In this document: positions 1-7,886 of the stretch, one piece after another | How positions within the stretch are numbered: the stretch's first letter is position 1 | Layout: each line of letters begins with the position of its first letter | Program-made: the position numbers and the translations under genes | DNA from: JAHJQZ01 sp963667595 | Lineage (GTDB): Bacteria > Pseudomonadota > Alphaproteobacteria > Rhizobiales > Devosiaceae | DNA length: 64,000 nucleotides | Reading direction: 5' to 3' | NCBI GenBank assembly: GCA_963667595.2 | Contig: CAXXWD010000001.1 | Span: 620,001-684,000 of the forward strand | The notes under the pieces: model-generated | The model's input: only the letters and a program-made list of their open reading frames with translations | Databases searched by the model: none | What the model was told of the DNA's origin: nothing

Positions 1-361
1 CAAGGTACTTTATGAGCGCCTGACCCGAGGCAATTTCGGCTGGACCTAGATGCTCGTGAAGGGTTGGCAGGTGGGGCAGCAAACTACCTTGGCCAGACGG
101 CCCCCGCTGAACATTAGCAATGAACCGCATTACGCCGCTTCGGGCGCCTTCCTTCCCACGACCGGTTTCAGCGACCAATAGGACGTACTGATTAAGGCCG
201 GTGCCCGAAACGTTAAACGCCCGACCGGCGACGCCCGCCATGTACCCGATTGCCCCGGCTGTGGCGATTTCAGGAACAGGGCGCGGTGCCGCGCTGTAGA
301 TGAAGCCGGCGATTTCACCTAGAAGACCGGCAGGCGGCTTTTCGAAAGGGCTTTCAGTCAT
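1..361 (-). CDS. Primase/helicase-like mobile-element ATPase, N-terminal part (cut by window edge)
   Basis: An open frame runs from an ATG at 361 leftward to the window edge without a stop (120 codons). The protein starts MTESPFEKPPAGLLGEIAGF and has an Ala/Gly-rich helical stretch followed by a P-loop-like ETGRGKEG at about residues 71-78. This start is typical of large ATPases (primase/helicase-like, DUF3987-type) carried on integrated plasmids and islands of alphaproteobacteria; that family link is from memory, not a search. It lies downstream of the AlpA-like regulator and integrase on the same strand, as expected for the replication gene of an integrative element. The rest of the gene is outside the window, so activity and completeness are unknown. 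Confidence 0.6.
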   Translation of the reverse strand, partial: MTESPFEKPPAGLLGEIAGFIYSAAPRPVPEIATAGAIGYMAGVAGRAFNVSGTGLNQYVLLVAETGRGKEGARSGVMRFIANVQRGPSGQGSLLPHLPTLHEHLGPAEIASGQALIKYL

Positions 362-497
362 TTCCGGCGCGCCTGTGATTTATCAAAGCATGGGTCAAAA
401 CCGTGGGTCTTCGCCGTGCTATGAAGCGTGTAGAAGTAAGTAGTTGTTTTTGCTTGATGTATTTTGGCCTATTGTGGATAAGCTATCCACATAACCG

Positions 498-764
498 CTA
501 TGCGCGGTCGGCACGAGCGGCGACAATTTCAGCCACCAATTCGCGGATTTCGGCGTCCGACGCACCGCGAATGCGTGCGGCCATCACCCGGTCGATTTCA
601 TCAACCGGCCAGAAGGCCAGCTTTGACCCAATCCGCAATGCCGGGGGCAGCAAACCGCGCTGGACGAAATCGTAGATGGTGGCACGACCAAGACCAGTCG
701 TGGCGCACACGCCGGGCAAGCGATGAACCGCGTTCTTGGCGGCTCCGGGGGAGAGAGCATTCAT
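498..764 (-). CDS. AlpA-like helix-turn-helix regulator/excisionase
   Basis: An 88-residue protein with a MerR/AlpA-type winged helix at residues 15-60: LPGVCATTGLGRATIYDFV is the helix-turn-helix, followed by the GLLPPALRIGSKLAFWPVDEID wing, the usual layout of AlpA/excisionase proteins. Such proteins activate or direct excision of P4-type integrases. AAGGA lies 8 bases before the ATG. It sits between the unknown 188-residue gene and the truncated ATPase, all on the minus strand, so it probably belongs to the same mobile element. The C-terminal half is a short Ala/Glu-rich helix with no recognised function. Confidence 0.8.
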   Translation of the reverse strand: MNALSPGAAKNAVHRLPGVCATTGLGRATIYDFVQRGLLPPALRIGSKLAFWPVDEIDRVMAARIRGASDAEIRELVAEIVAARADRA

Positions 765-861
765 TTTCGGTTCCTTTCCATGACAATCCGAGTTCGTCTG
801 GAAAGGAAGGTGCCAAATTCGCCCTGCCCTGAATAAATACCAACTGAAATAAAGTGCGGAC

Positions 862-1428
862 CTAGTTGGTATTCTGCCGGGCGCGCTCCGCCGCTGCGAT
901 TGCAGGCTGTCGCCAGTTCGCGTCTATACCGTAGATTTCAAGAGCTTTCTTTACGGCCTTCCCATATGGCGAAGAAGGCTCACCGTCAGATTGTGACGTG
1001 CCCTTACCGATTGGTCTTCCCGTCGCGACAAAGAGGTTTGCCACGCAGTCAGCAATGATGCGTGCTCGCTCTTTTCGTCCTTTGGTCGCCGGGTAGCCTT
1101 CCGCGTGGGTGAAATGGGCCGCAACGTCGGCCTGAAGCAAAAAGTGGTCCCTCAGTTCAGTCAGCTTGATCGGTGTTGGTAGACCTTGCCGGTCAATCTG
1201 TTCGACCACGCTAGGCGGGCATGCCTCAATTCGCCGAATGACCGTATCCAATTCGTCGGCGATCTTGCCGAGTTCGGCTTTCTCGGCACGCGCCGTGCCA
1301 TCCTCAGACCGCGCCGCTGCCCACAGCTTGAAGTCGGTGAGCATGTCGAAGGCGGCTTCTACCTGAGCAAGATCGCAGCCCAAGTACTCCGCAAGCTCCA
1401 CGTGCTTTTGATTTGTCCAAACGGCCAT
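862..1428 (-). CDS. Conserved hypothetical protein of the mobile element
   Basis: A 188-residue protein with no recognised domain. The ATG at 1428 overlaps the integrase stop (TGATG), indicating translational coupling; a GTG three bases upstream would add one residue. The N-terminal half is helical and acidic, with Trp at residues 4 and about 36. The C-terminal half is basic with a GYPATKGRKERARIIADCV segment that could bind nucleic acid. No signal peptide or membrane segment is visible. Position directly behind the integrase suggests a cargo or accessory gene of the integrated element. Function not assigned. Confidence 0.65.
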   Translation of the reverse strand: MAVWTNQKHVELAEYLGCDLAQVEAAFDMLTDFKLWAAARSEDGTARAEKAELGKIADELDTVIRRIEACPPSVVEQIDRQGLPTPIKLTELRDHFLLQADVAAHFTHAEGYPATKGRKERARIIADCVANLFVATGRPIGKGTSQSDGEPSSPYGKAVKKALEIYGIDANWRQPAIAAAERARQNTN

Positions 1429-2756
1429 CACACAACCCCGCGAAGCTGGACGACGTTGCTAGCCGGCTCTTCGCCGTTACAGAAACTCGCCCACATTTCG
1501 AGGAAGGCGCGACGCCGTTCAAGCATGGAAGTGCGCTTGTATCGGCGGGAAACGTCGGTGCCGATTGCGTGCGCCAAACTGCGTTCTGCAACTTCGTCTT
1601 CAACCATGGCGTAGTCAGCACCCCAATTCGCCAACGTCGCGCGGAAACCGTGCGGGACAGCCGGGGCGTTGCCTTGCTCGGGATCGACCCATCCGACCCG
1701 ACCGGCTTTCACTTCGCGGGCGTGCATATCCTTCATCACCTTGCCAAGCGTCATGTCGCTCATTGGCCCGCCGCGCTGAGCCGGAAACACAAGGTCGGTG
1801 CCCGGCAACCGGGGAAGGGCCTCCAGCAGCGCGCAGGCGGCGGCAGAGAGGGGCACCGTGTGGGCAGTGCGAGCCTTCATCCTGCCGGCAGGCACCCGCC
1901 ATTCTCGCGCATCTAGATCGATTTCCGACCACAACGCCCCTCGGGCCTCGCCTTGGCGGCTTCCACAGAGGATTGCGAACTCAAGCGCCCGCGCACCCAT
2001 GCCGCCGCAAGCACGAAGCGCCTTCATAAGTGCGGGCATGTCCTTCCACGGCAAAGCCGGGTGGCTGGTTTCGGCAGGCTTCGCGTGGCTCTTGAGCCAA
2101 CTGGCGAGTGCGGACGACGACGCCGGGTTTTCGCCGTTTCGGCGATCCGTGATTTCCTCAAGTGCCAAGATCGTTTCTATGACCGACCGTGTGCGAAGGG
2201 CGGTTTCGGGTGTTCTGTTCCAGATGGGCGTAAGAATGCGCTTTACGTCTTCCTTGGTGATGTCCAGCACGTCCATGTCGCCGAAGCCTTCGGTAGCTAC
2301 GTCCATGGCGCGTTCGATCTGATAGAGGTACTTCGGATTGAGAGGCCCGATAACTTGGCCGCTCTTCACCCGCTTGCCGTAGTTCGGAAGAGTTTTGTAT
2401 TTGCCCACAGCATCCGCGAAGGTCATGCGCCGTTTCTCTGCAAGTCGCTGCGCTACCAATTCCCGGTCTTCTTCCCGGCGTTGCGCGTCGCGCACTTCTT
2501 TGGGGTCGCGCTTCTGGTCTTTGAGCACCTTCTTGTGTTTGCGGTGTTCTTCGCGGGCTTCGGTCAAGGACACGCCGGGATAAGCGCCTAGCCCCATGTC
2601 GCGGGTCTTGCCCTTGAAGGAATAGCGGTAAATCCAAGACTTCGATCCGCTCGGCGTGATCTGTAAATGCAATCCCTTGCCGTCGTTGTAGAGGCCGGGC
2701 TTGGTCGCGTTCCTGACCTCCAACGCCGAAAGTCTCTCCGTCACCTGCTTGCCCAT
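1428..2756 (-). CDS. P4-type tyrosine recombinase/integrase
   Basis: A 442-residue phage integrase of the P4/DUF4102 type that catalyses site-specific integration and excision. The N-terminal arm-binding domain (KPGLYNDGKGLHLQITPSG, about residues 19-37) is typical. The catalytic residues are visible: Arg in CGSRQGEARGALW, the HGFRATLANWGAD box, the late His in AERSLAHAIG, and the nucleophilic Tyr in SRRYKRTSMLERRRAF. The start at 2756 is chosen over an upstream ATG at 2816 because the conserved fold begins there and GGGAG lies 8 bases before it. It is transcribed away from the chromosomal metE side, so the element extends left from about 2.9 kb. Confidence 0.92.
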   Translation of the reverse strand: MGKQVTERLSALEVRNATKPGLYNDGKGLHLQITPSGSKSWIYRYSFKGKTRDMGLGAYPGVSLTEAREEHRKHKKVLKDQKRDPKEVRDAQRREEDRELVAQRLAEKRRMTFADAVGKYKTLPNYGKRVKSGQVIGPLNPKYLYQIERAMDVATEGFGDMDVLDITKEDVKRILTPIWNRTPETALRTRSVIETILALEEITDRRNGENPASSSALASWLKSHAKPAETSHPALPWKDMPALMKALRACGGMGARALEFAILCGSRQGEARGALWSEIDLDAREWRVPAGRMKARTAHTVPLSAAACALLEALPRLPGTDLVFPAQRGGPMSDMTLGKVMKDMHAREVKAGRVGWVDPEQGNAPAVPHGFRATLANWGADYAMVEDEVAERSLAHAIGTDVSRRYKRTSMLERRRAFLEMWASFCNGEEPASNVVQLRGVV

Positions 2757-2913
2757 GGCGGATACTCCCAACCCATGTTTTGACCCATGGAAATATGTGG
2801 GTTGCACCCGGACCAATCAAGACGCTTGTGGACTGATGGTTACCGTAAGCCGCTGATTTAAAATGTTAATATGGACTAACTCGGATCGTCTCGGATCGAT
2901 GCAAAGTGGACCT

Positions 2914-2924
2914 CAGCTCCACCA
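2914..2924 (+). other. Candidate attachment site remnant (tRNA/tmRNA 3'-end-like)
   Basis: The bases CAGCTCCACCA match the usual 3' end of alphaproteobacterial tRNA-Ala or similar RNAs, but no tRNA can be folded upstream of them: there is no T-arm GTTCRANNC. P4-type integrases commonly use tRNA 3' ends, leaving a displaced 3' fragment at the far junction. This sequence is 158 bases upstream of the integrase start and has the right orientation for such an attR. The short match could also be chance. Confidence 0.3.
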
Positions 2925-3073
2925 GTCCTGATTTCCGATTGAACTTCACTTGTATTTTTTCAGCATGTGACGGGAAGTCTGGTTGTTGATTTCAACCAGT
3001 TTTCCTTGAGATCGCCCCGGATGCACATGACAGCGCCTCGGTGGCAATTGCTGCGGCCATTCGGAATAAGAAC

Positions 3074-3102
3074 CGGGCGTTTTGATGTACTCAAAACGCC
3101 CG
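3074..3102. repeat. Perfect 12-bp inverted repeat downstream of metE
   Basis: Arms CGGGCGTTTTGA (3074-3085) and TCAAAACGCCCG (3091-3102) surround a 5-base loop. The A/T part is at the loop side and there is no T-run outside, so it is not a standard intrinsic terminator. It may stabilise the metE 3' end or be a protein site. Confidence 0.6.
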
Positions 3103-3170
3103 ATGCTCCAGATTAGGCGGTTTGCGAATGACCGTCGCGCCGACGGCATCGCCATCGCTGTTTTAAACGA

Positions 3171-5438
3171 TCAGCCCCGCAGCTCTCGCGCCGTGGCGAC
3201 GAGGTTTTCCAAAGAGGCCCTGACTTCTTCCCAGCCACGGGTCTTGAGCCCGCAATCGGGATTGACCCACAGCCGTTCGGCCGGAATGAGCTTTTTTGCC
3301 TTGTTCATCAGCGCCAGCATCTCTTCGCGCGGCGGCACACGTGGCGAATGGATATCCCAGACGCCCGGCCCGATCTCGTTGGGATAGGCGAAATCGCCGA
3401 AGACCGACAACAGCTCCATCCGCGACCGCGAGGTCTCGATGGAGATGACATCGGCATCGAGCGCGGCAATCGCCGGCATGATGTCGTTGAACTCGGCGTA
3501 GCACATATGCGTGTGGATCTGGGTGTCATCCCTGACGCCCCCGGCCGTCAGGCGAAAGCACTCCCCCGCCCAGTCGAGATAGGCCTGCCAGTCGGCCTTT
3601 CTGAGCGGCAGGCCCTCGCGCAGGGCCGGCTCGTCGATCTGGATCATGCCGATGCCCGCCGCTTCGAGATCGACAACCTCGTCATGCATGGCCAGCCCGA
3701 TCTGTTTGCAGGTTTCGGAGCGTGGCTGGTCGTCGCGCACGAAACTCCATTGCAGGATGGTCACCGGCCCGGTCAGCATGCCCTTCATCGGCTTTTTCGT
3801 CAGCGACTGCGCGTATTGGGACCATCTGACCGTCATCGGCGCCGGACGCTGGACATCGCCGAAAATGATCGGTGGCTTGACGCAGCGCGAGCCGTAAGAC
3901 TGCACCCAGCCGTTTTTCGTGAAGGCGAAACCGTCGAGCTGTTCGCCGAAATACTCGACCATGTCGTTGCGCTCGAACTCGCCATGCACCAGGACGTCGA
4001 GACCGAGTTCTTCCTGAAAACGGACGCAAGCGGCGATCTTGTCCTTGAGAAAAGCCTCATAGGCGGCATCGCTCTTCTCGCCCCGCTTGTGCGCGGCGCG
4101 GGCCTTGCGCACATCCCCGGTCTGCGGAAACGAGCCGATCGTCGTTGTGGGGAAAACCGGCAATCCGAAACGCGCCTCTTGCGTCTTGCGCCGTTCGGGA
4201 TAGGGCGAAGTCCGTTTGAGATCGGCCTCGGTCACTGCCGCCGCACGGGTGCGTATCGCGGCATCGCGCGTACGCACCGAGGCAACGCGTGTCGAGATCG
4301 CCGCGGCGTTGGCGTCGAGCGCCGCCTTCACCTGTGCCGGCCCCTCGTTGACGGCCGTGCTTAGGACCGCCACTTCTTCGAGCTTCTGGGTGGCAAAGGC
4401 CAGCCAGGATTTCAACTCATCGTCAAGTTCGGTCTCCGGAGCGAGATCGACCGGCGTGTGGAGCAGCGAACAGGATGGCGCAATCTGCACCCGATCCGTA
4501 CCCAGAACATCCACCGCCCTGTGCGCCTGCGCCAGCTTGTCGGCAAGATTGGAACGCCAGACATTGCGGCCGTCGACAAGCCCGAGCGACAGGAACTTGC
4601 CCGTCGCGCCAACAGTCTTCAGGACATCTTCCAGTTGCTCCGGGGCGCGCACCAGATCGATATGCAGCCCCGCGACATCGAGATTGGCGGCCAACGCCAG
4701 ATTGTCTCCCAGTCCGCCGAAATAGCTAGTCAACATGATTTGTGGCGCAACCGCGCCAAGAAGCGCGTAGGTCCTGGTAAAGGCGGCGCGTTGTTCGGCG
4801 TCAAGATCGCGCGCCAGAATCGGCTCGTCGATCTGGACCCCACGGGCGCCGACCGCTTTCAGCGTGGCGAGCATTTCGACATAGGCCGGCAGGACCGCGT
4901 CCAGCAGATCGAGCGGCGAAAAACCGTCGTCCAGCGATTTGCCGAGACTGAGCCAGGTCACCGGCCCGACGAGAACGGGCCGGGTTTCGATGCCCAGCGT
5001 TTTGGCTTCAAGATAGTCTTCGACCGGCTTGTTCGAAAAAAGCGCGAACGTCTGGTCCCGGACAAACTCGGGCACGATGGAGTGGTAATTGGTGTCGAAC
5101 CACTTGGTCATCTCCATCGCCTGGGCCTCGGCGGTGCCGCGCGCGCAGGCAAAGGCGAGATCGAGCGGATCGCCATCTTTCAGCGATTCGAAACGCTCCG
5201 GCACCGCGCCAAACATGATGGAGGTGTCGAGCATGTGATCGTAGAACGAAAAATCGTTCGACGGGATGATCCCGATACCCTTGTCACGCTGCAACGCCCA
5301 GTGACGCTGGCGCAATTCCTTCGCCACGGTCCTGAGATCGTCGGCGCTCGAGGCGCCTTTCCAGTAGGATTCGAGCGCAAACTTGAGTTCGCGGTGCGCG
5401 CCGATGCGCGGAAAGCCTAGATTTGCCGTAACGGTCAT
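3171..5438 (-). CDS. metE: Cobalamin-independent methionine synthase
   Basis: A 755-residue 5-methyltetrahydropteroyltriglutamate-homocysteine methyltransferase, which makes methionine in the cytoplasm without B12. The N-terminal domain opens with NLGFPRIGAHRELKFALESYW. The zinc/homocysteine ligands of the C-terminal barrel are all visible: His and Cys in HTHMCYAEF, Glu in ISIETSRSRME, and Cys in NPDCGLKTRGW. The length matches the family. The start at 5438 is preferred over one ten codons upstream because the conserved protein starts there and GAGG precedes it. The gene stands alone, behind a cobalamin riboswitch and terminator, so it should be off when B12 is plentiful; a B12-dependent MetH is then expected elsewhere in the genome. 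Confidence 0.97.
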   Translation of the reverse strand: MTVTANLGFPRIGAHRELKFALESYWKGASSADDLRTVAKELRQRHWALQRDKGIGIIPSNDFSFYDHMLDTSIMFGAVPERFESLKDGDPLDLAFACARGTAEAQAMEMTKWFDTNYHSIVPEFVRDQTFALFSNKPVEDYLEAKTLGIETRPVLVGPVTWLSLGKSLDDGFSPLDLLDAVLPAYVEMLATLKAVGARGVQIDEPILARDLDAEQRAAFTRTYALLGAVAPQIMLTSYFGGLGDNLALAANLDVAGLHIDLVRAPEQLEDVLKTVGATGKFLSLGLVDGRNVWRSNLADKLAQAHRAVDVLGTDRVQIAPSCSLLHTPVDLAPETELDDELKSWLAFATQKLEEVAVLSTAVNEGPAQVKAALDANAAAISTRVASVRTRDAAIRTRAAAVTEADLKRTSPYPERRKTQEARFGLPVFPTTTIGSFPQTGDVRKARAAHKRGEKSDAAYEAFLKDKIAACVRFQEELGLDVLVHGEFERNDMVEYFGEQLDGFAFTKNGWVQSYGSRCVKPPIIFGDVQRPAPMTVRWSQYAQSLTKKPMKGMLTGPVTILQWSFVRDDQPRSETCKQIGLAMHDEVVDLEAAGIGMIQIDEPALREGLPLRKADWQAYLDWAGECFRLTAGGVRDDTQIHTHMCYAEFNDIMPAIAALDADVISIETSRSRMELLSVFGDFAYPNEIGPGVWDIHSPRVPPREEMLALMNKAKKLIPAERLWVNPDCGLKTRGWEEVRASLENLVATARELRG

Positions 5439-5514
5439 GATGTGCCTCATGAAGAAAATCGTCCGCATGTGGCGGCTCGGACAGCCACGCGGATGAAACA
5501 GGAAGTCGTGGGAG

Positions 5515-5537
5515 AAAAAGCGCCTGGGATCAGGCGC
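5515..5537 (-). terminator. Intrinsic terminator between riboswitch and metE (probable expression platform)
   Basis: On the minus strand a 7-bp stem GCGCCTG/CAGGCGC with a 4-base loop (5520-5537) is followed by TTTTT (5515-5519). It lies about 105 bases after the aptamer and 77 bases before the metE ATG. That position fits a B12-induced premature terminator. The competing antiterminator pairing was not worked out. Confidence 0.8.
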
Positions 5538-5644
5538 CGTGCCTCTTGCTGAAGGCGCTCAGCACATTCGTCGGCAAGCTGACAAAGCCATTGTCCAGTC
5601 CTCGATCCGATCCGCCCGATCGGCCTGATAGGAAAATCCCGTTC

Positions 5645-5841
5645 ACGGTAGGTCTCCTGGCTTGCGGCTCGAACGGATGTCCGCCTTCCCGAGGCCTTCG
5701 TGGCCTTAGTGGCTCGAATTGGACATCCAGCGCCGCCAACAGTTGCGGGGGCAGCTTCGGACTTGGGCAAAACGCCTTGACCGAATTCCCTGTTATCCCC
5801 TCGCGGGGACCGTGAACCTCATGACAGTGCCCGAACACCTG
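5645..5841 (-). promoter_or_regulatory. Cobalamin (B12) riboswitch upstream of metE
   Basis: Read on the minus strand, this leader has the conserved blocks of the AdoCbl/cobalamin aptamer. GCACTGTCATGAGGTTC is near the 5' side. CTGCCCCCGCAACTGT is at about 5741-5756, and GAAGGCGGACATCC follows. The B12 box GCCAGGAGACCTACC is at 5647-5661. It lies about 200 bases upstream of metE with a terminator between. Control of metE by cobalamin riboswitches is well established in proteobacteria. Confidence 0.95.
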
Positions 5842-5858
5842 CCGGGATGTCAACCGTG

Positions 5859-5878
5859 ATATAAAGAACTCTTTATAT
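5859..5878. promoter_or_regulatory. AT-rich palindromic operator candidate upstream of the metE riboswitch
   Basis: ATATAAAGAACTCTTTATAT has two perfect 9-base arms around a 2-base centre. It is immediately upstream of the riboswitch, where the metE promoter must lie. Such palindromes are bound by methionine-cycle repressors (MetR, or the ArsR-family SahR in alphaproteobacteria). Which protein binds here is inference. Confidence 0.55.
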
Positions 5879-6140
5879 TCAAAAACATGCGCATGGAAAA
5901 CTTGTCGATTAACCTCCACAAACCGTTCGACCACCATATGTGGTGCGTCATGGTTCCCAGGATCGCAAAATCACGAGCCAAAATGGGAAGCCATGGACCT
6001 CAAGGCCGCTTACGGCCGCGATACGATGCCGACACCCCCTCCCCTGGATGAGCGCGGTCATAGACCTGACCAAGGAGGAAAATTCCTTCGAAAGCCGGGT
6101 CACCGGATACCAGGCCGGAGGTTCGCTGAATTGGGACTGA

Positions 6141-6163
6141 AAAAGGGGGCCGCTCGCGCCCCC
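6141..6163 (-). terminator. Intrinsic terminator of the sitABCD operon
   Basis: Minus-strand stem GGGGGC/GCCCCC with a short loop followed by TTTTT, starting 6 bases after the sitD stop. It is strong and in the correct orientation to end the four-gene operon. Confidence 0.85.
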
Positions 6164-6168
6164 TTCCC

Positions 6169-7029
6169 TCATGCGGTCAGATCGGCGCCTTGCGACACCG
6201 CCATTCCGGTTGCCCGCCGCACCTGCCAGTTGCGCCAGACGAAGGCGGTGACGAACAGCGTCGTCAGGATCAGGACGATGGTCGGGGCCGGAGCGCTGTC
6301 GAGCCAGAAGCTCAGATAGATGCCGGAAAATCCCGCCAGTATCGTGACGACGACCGCCACGCCAAGCATGCTCGAAAACCGACGGGTCAGCAGGAAGGCA
6401 ATAGCGCCCGGCGCGATCAGTATTGCCACCGACAGGATGATACCGACCGAGGACAACATGGCGACGATGGTTGCCGACAGGATGGTCAACAATCCGTAGT
6501 GGATCAGATTGACCCTGAGACCGACCATGCGCGCCTGCACCGGGTCGAAGGCGTGGGCAAGAATGTCGCGCCACTTGACCGCCAAGATCACAAAAACCGG
6601 CAGCGATATGAGCCCGGCGGTCCAGAGATCGTCCACGCCGATGCCGAGCATGTTGCCGAACAGGATATGATCGAGATGCACGGACGAAGAGATCCTTGTA
6701 TAGATGACGATGCCAAGGCCGAACATGCCGGAAAAGATGACGCCCATCACCGTGTCCTGCTTGACGCGGGAATGGTCCTTGACGAAGCCGGTGGCGAGTG
6801 CCGTGAACAGTCCTGCAAGGAAGGCCCCCAGGACGAGCGGCGCTCCAACGAGATAAGCGAGCACCACGCCGGGCAGTACCGCGTGGCTGACGGCGTCGCC
6901 CATCAGTGACCAGCCCTTGAGCACCAGAAAGCTCGACAGCATGGCCGCCGCAGGCGCGATGATCAGCATCACCCAGAAGGCGTTCTGCATGAACGGGAAC
7001 TGGAAGGGCAAAAGCAACGCATCCATCAT
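6169..7029 (-). CDS. sitD: Mn(II)/Fe(II) ABC transporter permease SitD
   Basis: A 286-residue ABC-3 family membrane protein with 7-8 hydrophobic helices. The family motif LKGWSLMGDAVSHAVLPGVVLAY at about residues 38-60 and the ILIAPGAIAFLLTRR segment in the second half match TroD/SitD/ZnuB permeases, which form the transmembrane channel for divalent metal. It is the fourth gene of sitABCD and overlaps sitC by 4 bases (ATGA). A strong terminator follows directly. Two consecutive permease genes (C and D) are typical of the Sit/Yfe subgroup rather than ZnuABC, supporting manganese or iron as the substrate. Confidence 0.9.
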   Translation of the reverse strand: MMDALLLPFQFPFMQNAFWVMLIIAPAAAMLSSFLVLKGWSLMGDAVSHAVLPGVVLAYLVGAPLVLGAFLAGLFTALATGFVKDHSRVKQDTVMGVIFSGMFGLGIVIYTRISSSVHLDHILFGNMLGIGVDDLWTAGLISLPVFVILAVKWRDILAHAFDPVQARMVGLRVNLIHYGLLTILSATIVAMLSSVGIILSVAILIAPGAIAFLLTRRFSSMLGVAVVVTILAGFSGIYLSFWLDSAPAPTIVLILTTLFVTAFVWRNWQVRRATGMAVSQGADLTA

Positions 7030-7886
7030 GCGATCTCCTTGAGCGCAGCCCTTGCCCGATGCCGTGCCGCCAACGTGCCGTGTTTGGGGGCAAAGATGAA
7101 AGCGGTAAAGAATATGAGGGTTTGCAAGGTGACAATGACGCCACCCGTGGCGCCGTTGAGGAAATAGCTCAGATAGGCGCCGACGGCACTCGTCACGGCA
7201 CCGATGATTACCGCCAGCAGGATCAGGCGCGGGAAACGATCGGTCAGCAAATAAGCGGTGGCTCCAGGGGTGACGACGAGCGCAACGACGAGAAAAGCGC
7301 CGACCGTCTGCATGGCAGCAACCGTCGAGGCGGCAAGCAGCGTGAAGAAAACGACCCTCAACAACTCGGGATTGAGCCCGATCGAACGGGCATGCGCCTC
7401 GTCAAAAAACACGGCCAGCAGATCGCGCCATTTGAGCAGCAGCACGACCAGCGACACGCCACCGATGATGACGAGTTGCAACGTGTCTTCCGGCGTGATG
7501 GCGAGAATATTGCCCATGGTGATGGTCTGGATGGAGACCGCCATCGGCCTCAACGACACCATGAACAGGCCAAGACCAAAAAAACTCGAAAAGATCAGCC
7601 CAATGATTGCGTCTTCCTTGAGACCCGAACGGGTTCTGAGAAAGAGCATCGACAGGGCAGCGAGTCCGCCGGCGACGAAGGCGCCGAGCGAGAACGGCAG
7701 GCCGAGCATATAGGCGCCGGCGACACCTGGTACGATTGAGTGGCTGAGCGCATCGCCAATCAGCGACCAGCCCTTGAGCATCAGATAGGCCGAGAGGAAC
7801 GCACAAACCGTGCCGACCAAGGCCGAAACCCAGATGGCGTTGGTCATGTAGCCATAGGAGAACGGCTCAAGAAGGACTTCGATCAT
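7026..7886 (-). CDS. sitC: Mn(II)/Fe(II) ABC transporter permease SitC
   Basis: A 286-residue ABC-3 permease, paralogous to SitD. The motif LKGWSLIGDALSHSIVPGVAGAYM at about residues 37-60 and VVTPGATAYLLTDRFPRL in the second half are the family signatures. Hydrophobic helices span most of the chain and the C-terminus is short and basic. It overlaps sitB and sitD by 4 bases each, so the four proteins are translationally coupled. Together with SitD it would form the heterodimeric membrane pore, energised by SitB and supplied by SitA. Confidence 0.9.
   Translation of the reverse strand: MIEVLLEPFSYGYMTNAIWVSALVGTVCAFLSAYLMLKGWSLIGDALSHSIVPGVAGAYMLGLPFSLGAFVAGGLAALSMLFLRTRSGLKEDAIIGLIFSSFFGLGLFMVSLRPMAVSIQTITMGNILAITPEDTLQLVIIGGVSLVVLLLKWRDLLAVFFDEAHARSIGLNPELLRVVFFTLLAASTVAAMQTVGAFLVVALVVTPGATAYLLTDRFPRLILLAVIIGAVTSAVGAYLSYFLNGATGGVIVTLQTLIFFTAFIFAPKHGTLAARHRARAALKEIA

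Larger units (their letters stand above)
2757..3170. other. Intergenic region between integrase and metE
   Basis: No convincing gene lies here. It contains the candidate attachment sequence near 2914, a strong inverted repeat at 3074-3102 and a short CCGTCG/CGACGG hairpin at 3132-3146 just after the metE stop, which has no T-run. A short frame on the minus strand at 2946-3155 has no family features and is not called. Confidence 0.6.

Noticed and set aside
2881..2924. Possible tRNA gene ending at CAGCTCCACCA
   Set aside because: No T-arm GTTCRANNC or acceptor stem can be formed upstream on either strand; only the 3' tail resembles a tRNA, so it is kept as an attachment remnant at low confidence.
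3074..3102. Terminator for metE
   Set aside because: The T-rich part is at the loop side of the stem and there is no T-run outside it.
2946..3155. 69-residue frame on the minus strand
   Set aside because: No ribosome site, no recognisable domain, overlaps the inverted repeat after metE.
5948..7144. 398-residue minus-strand frame over sitD
   Set aside because: Shadow of sitD in another frame; no family features.
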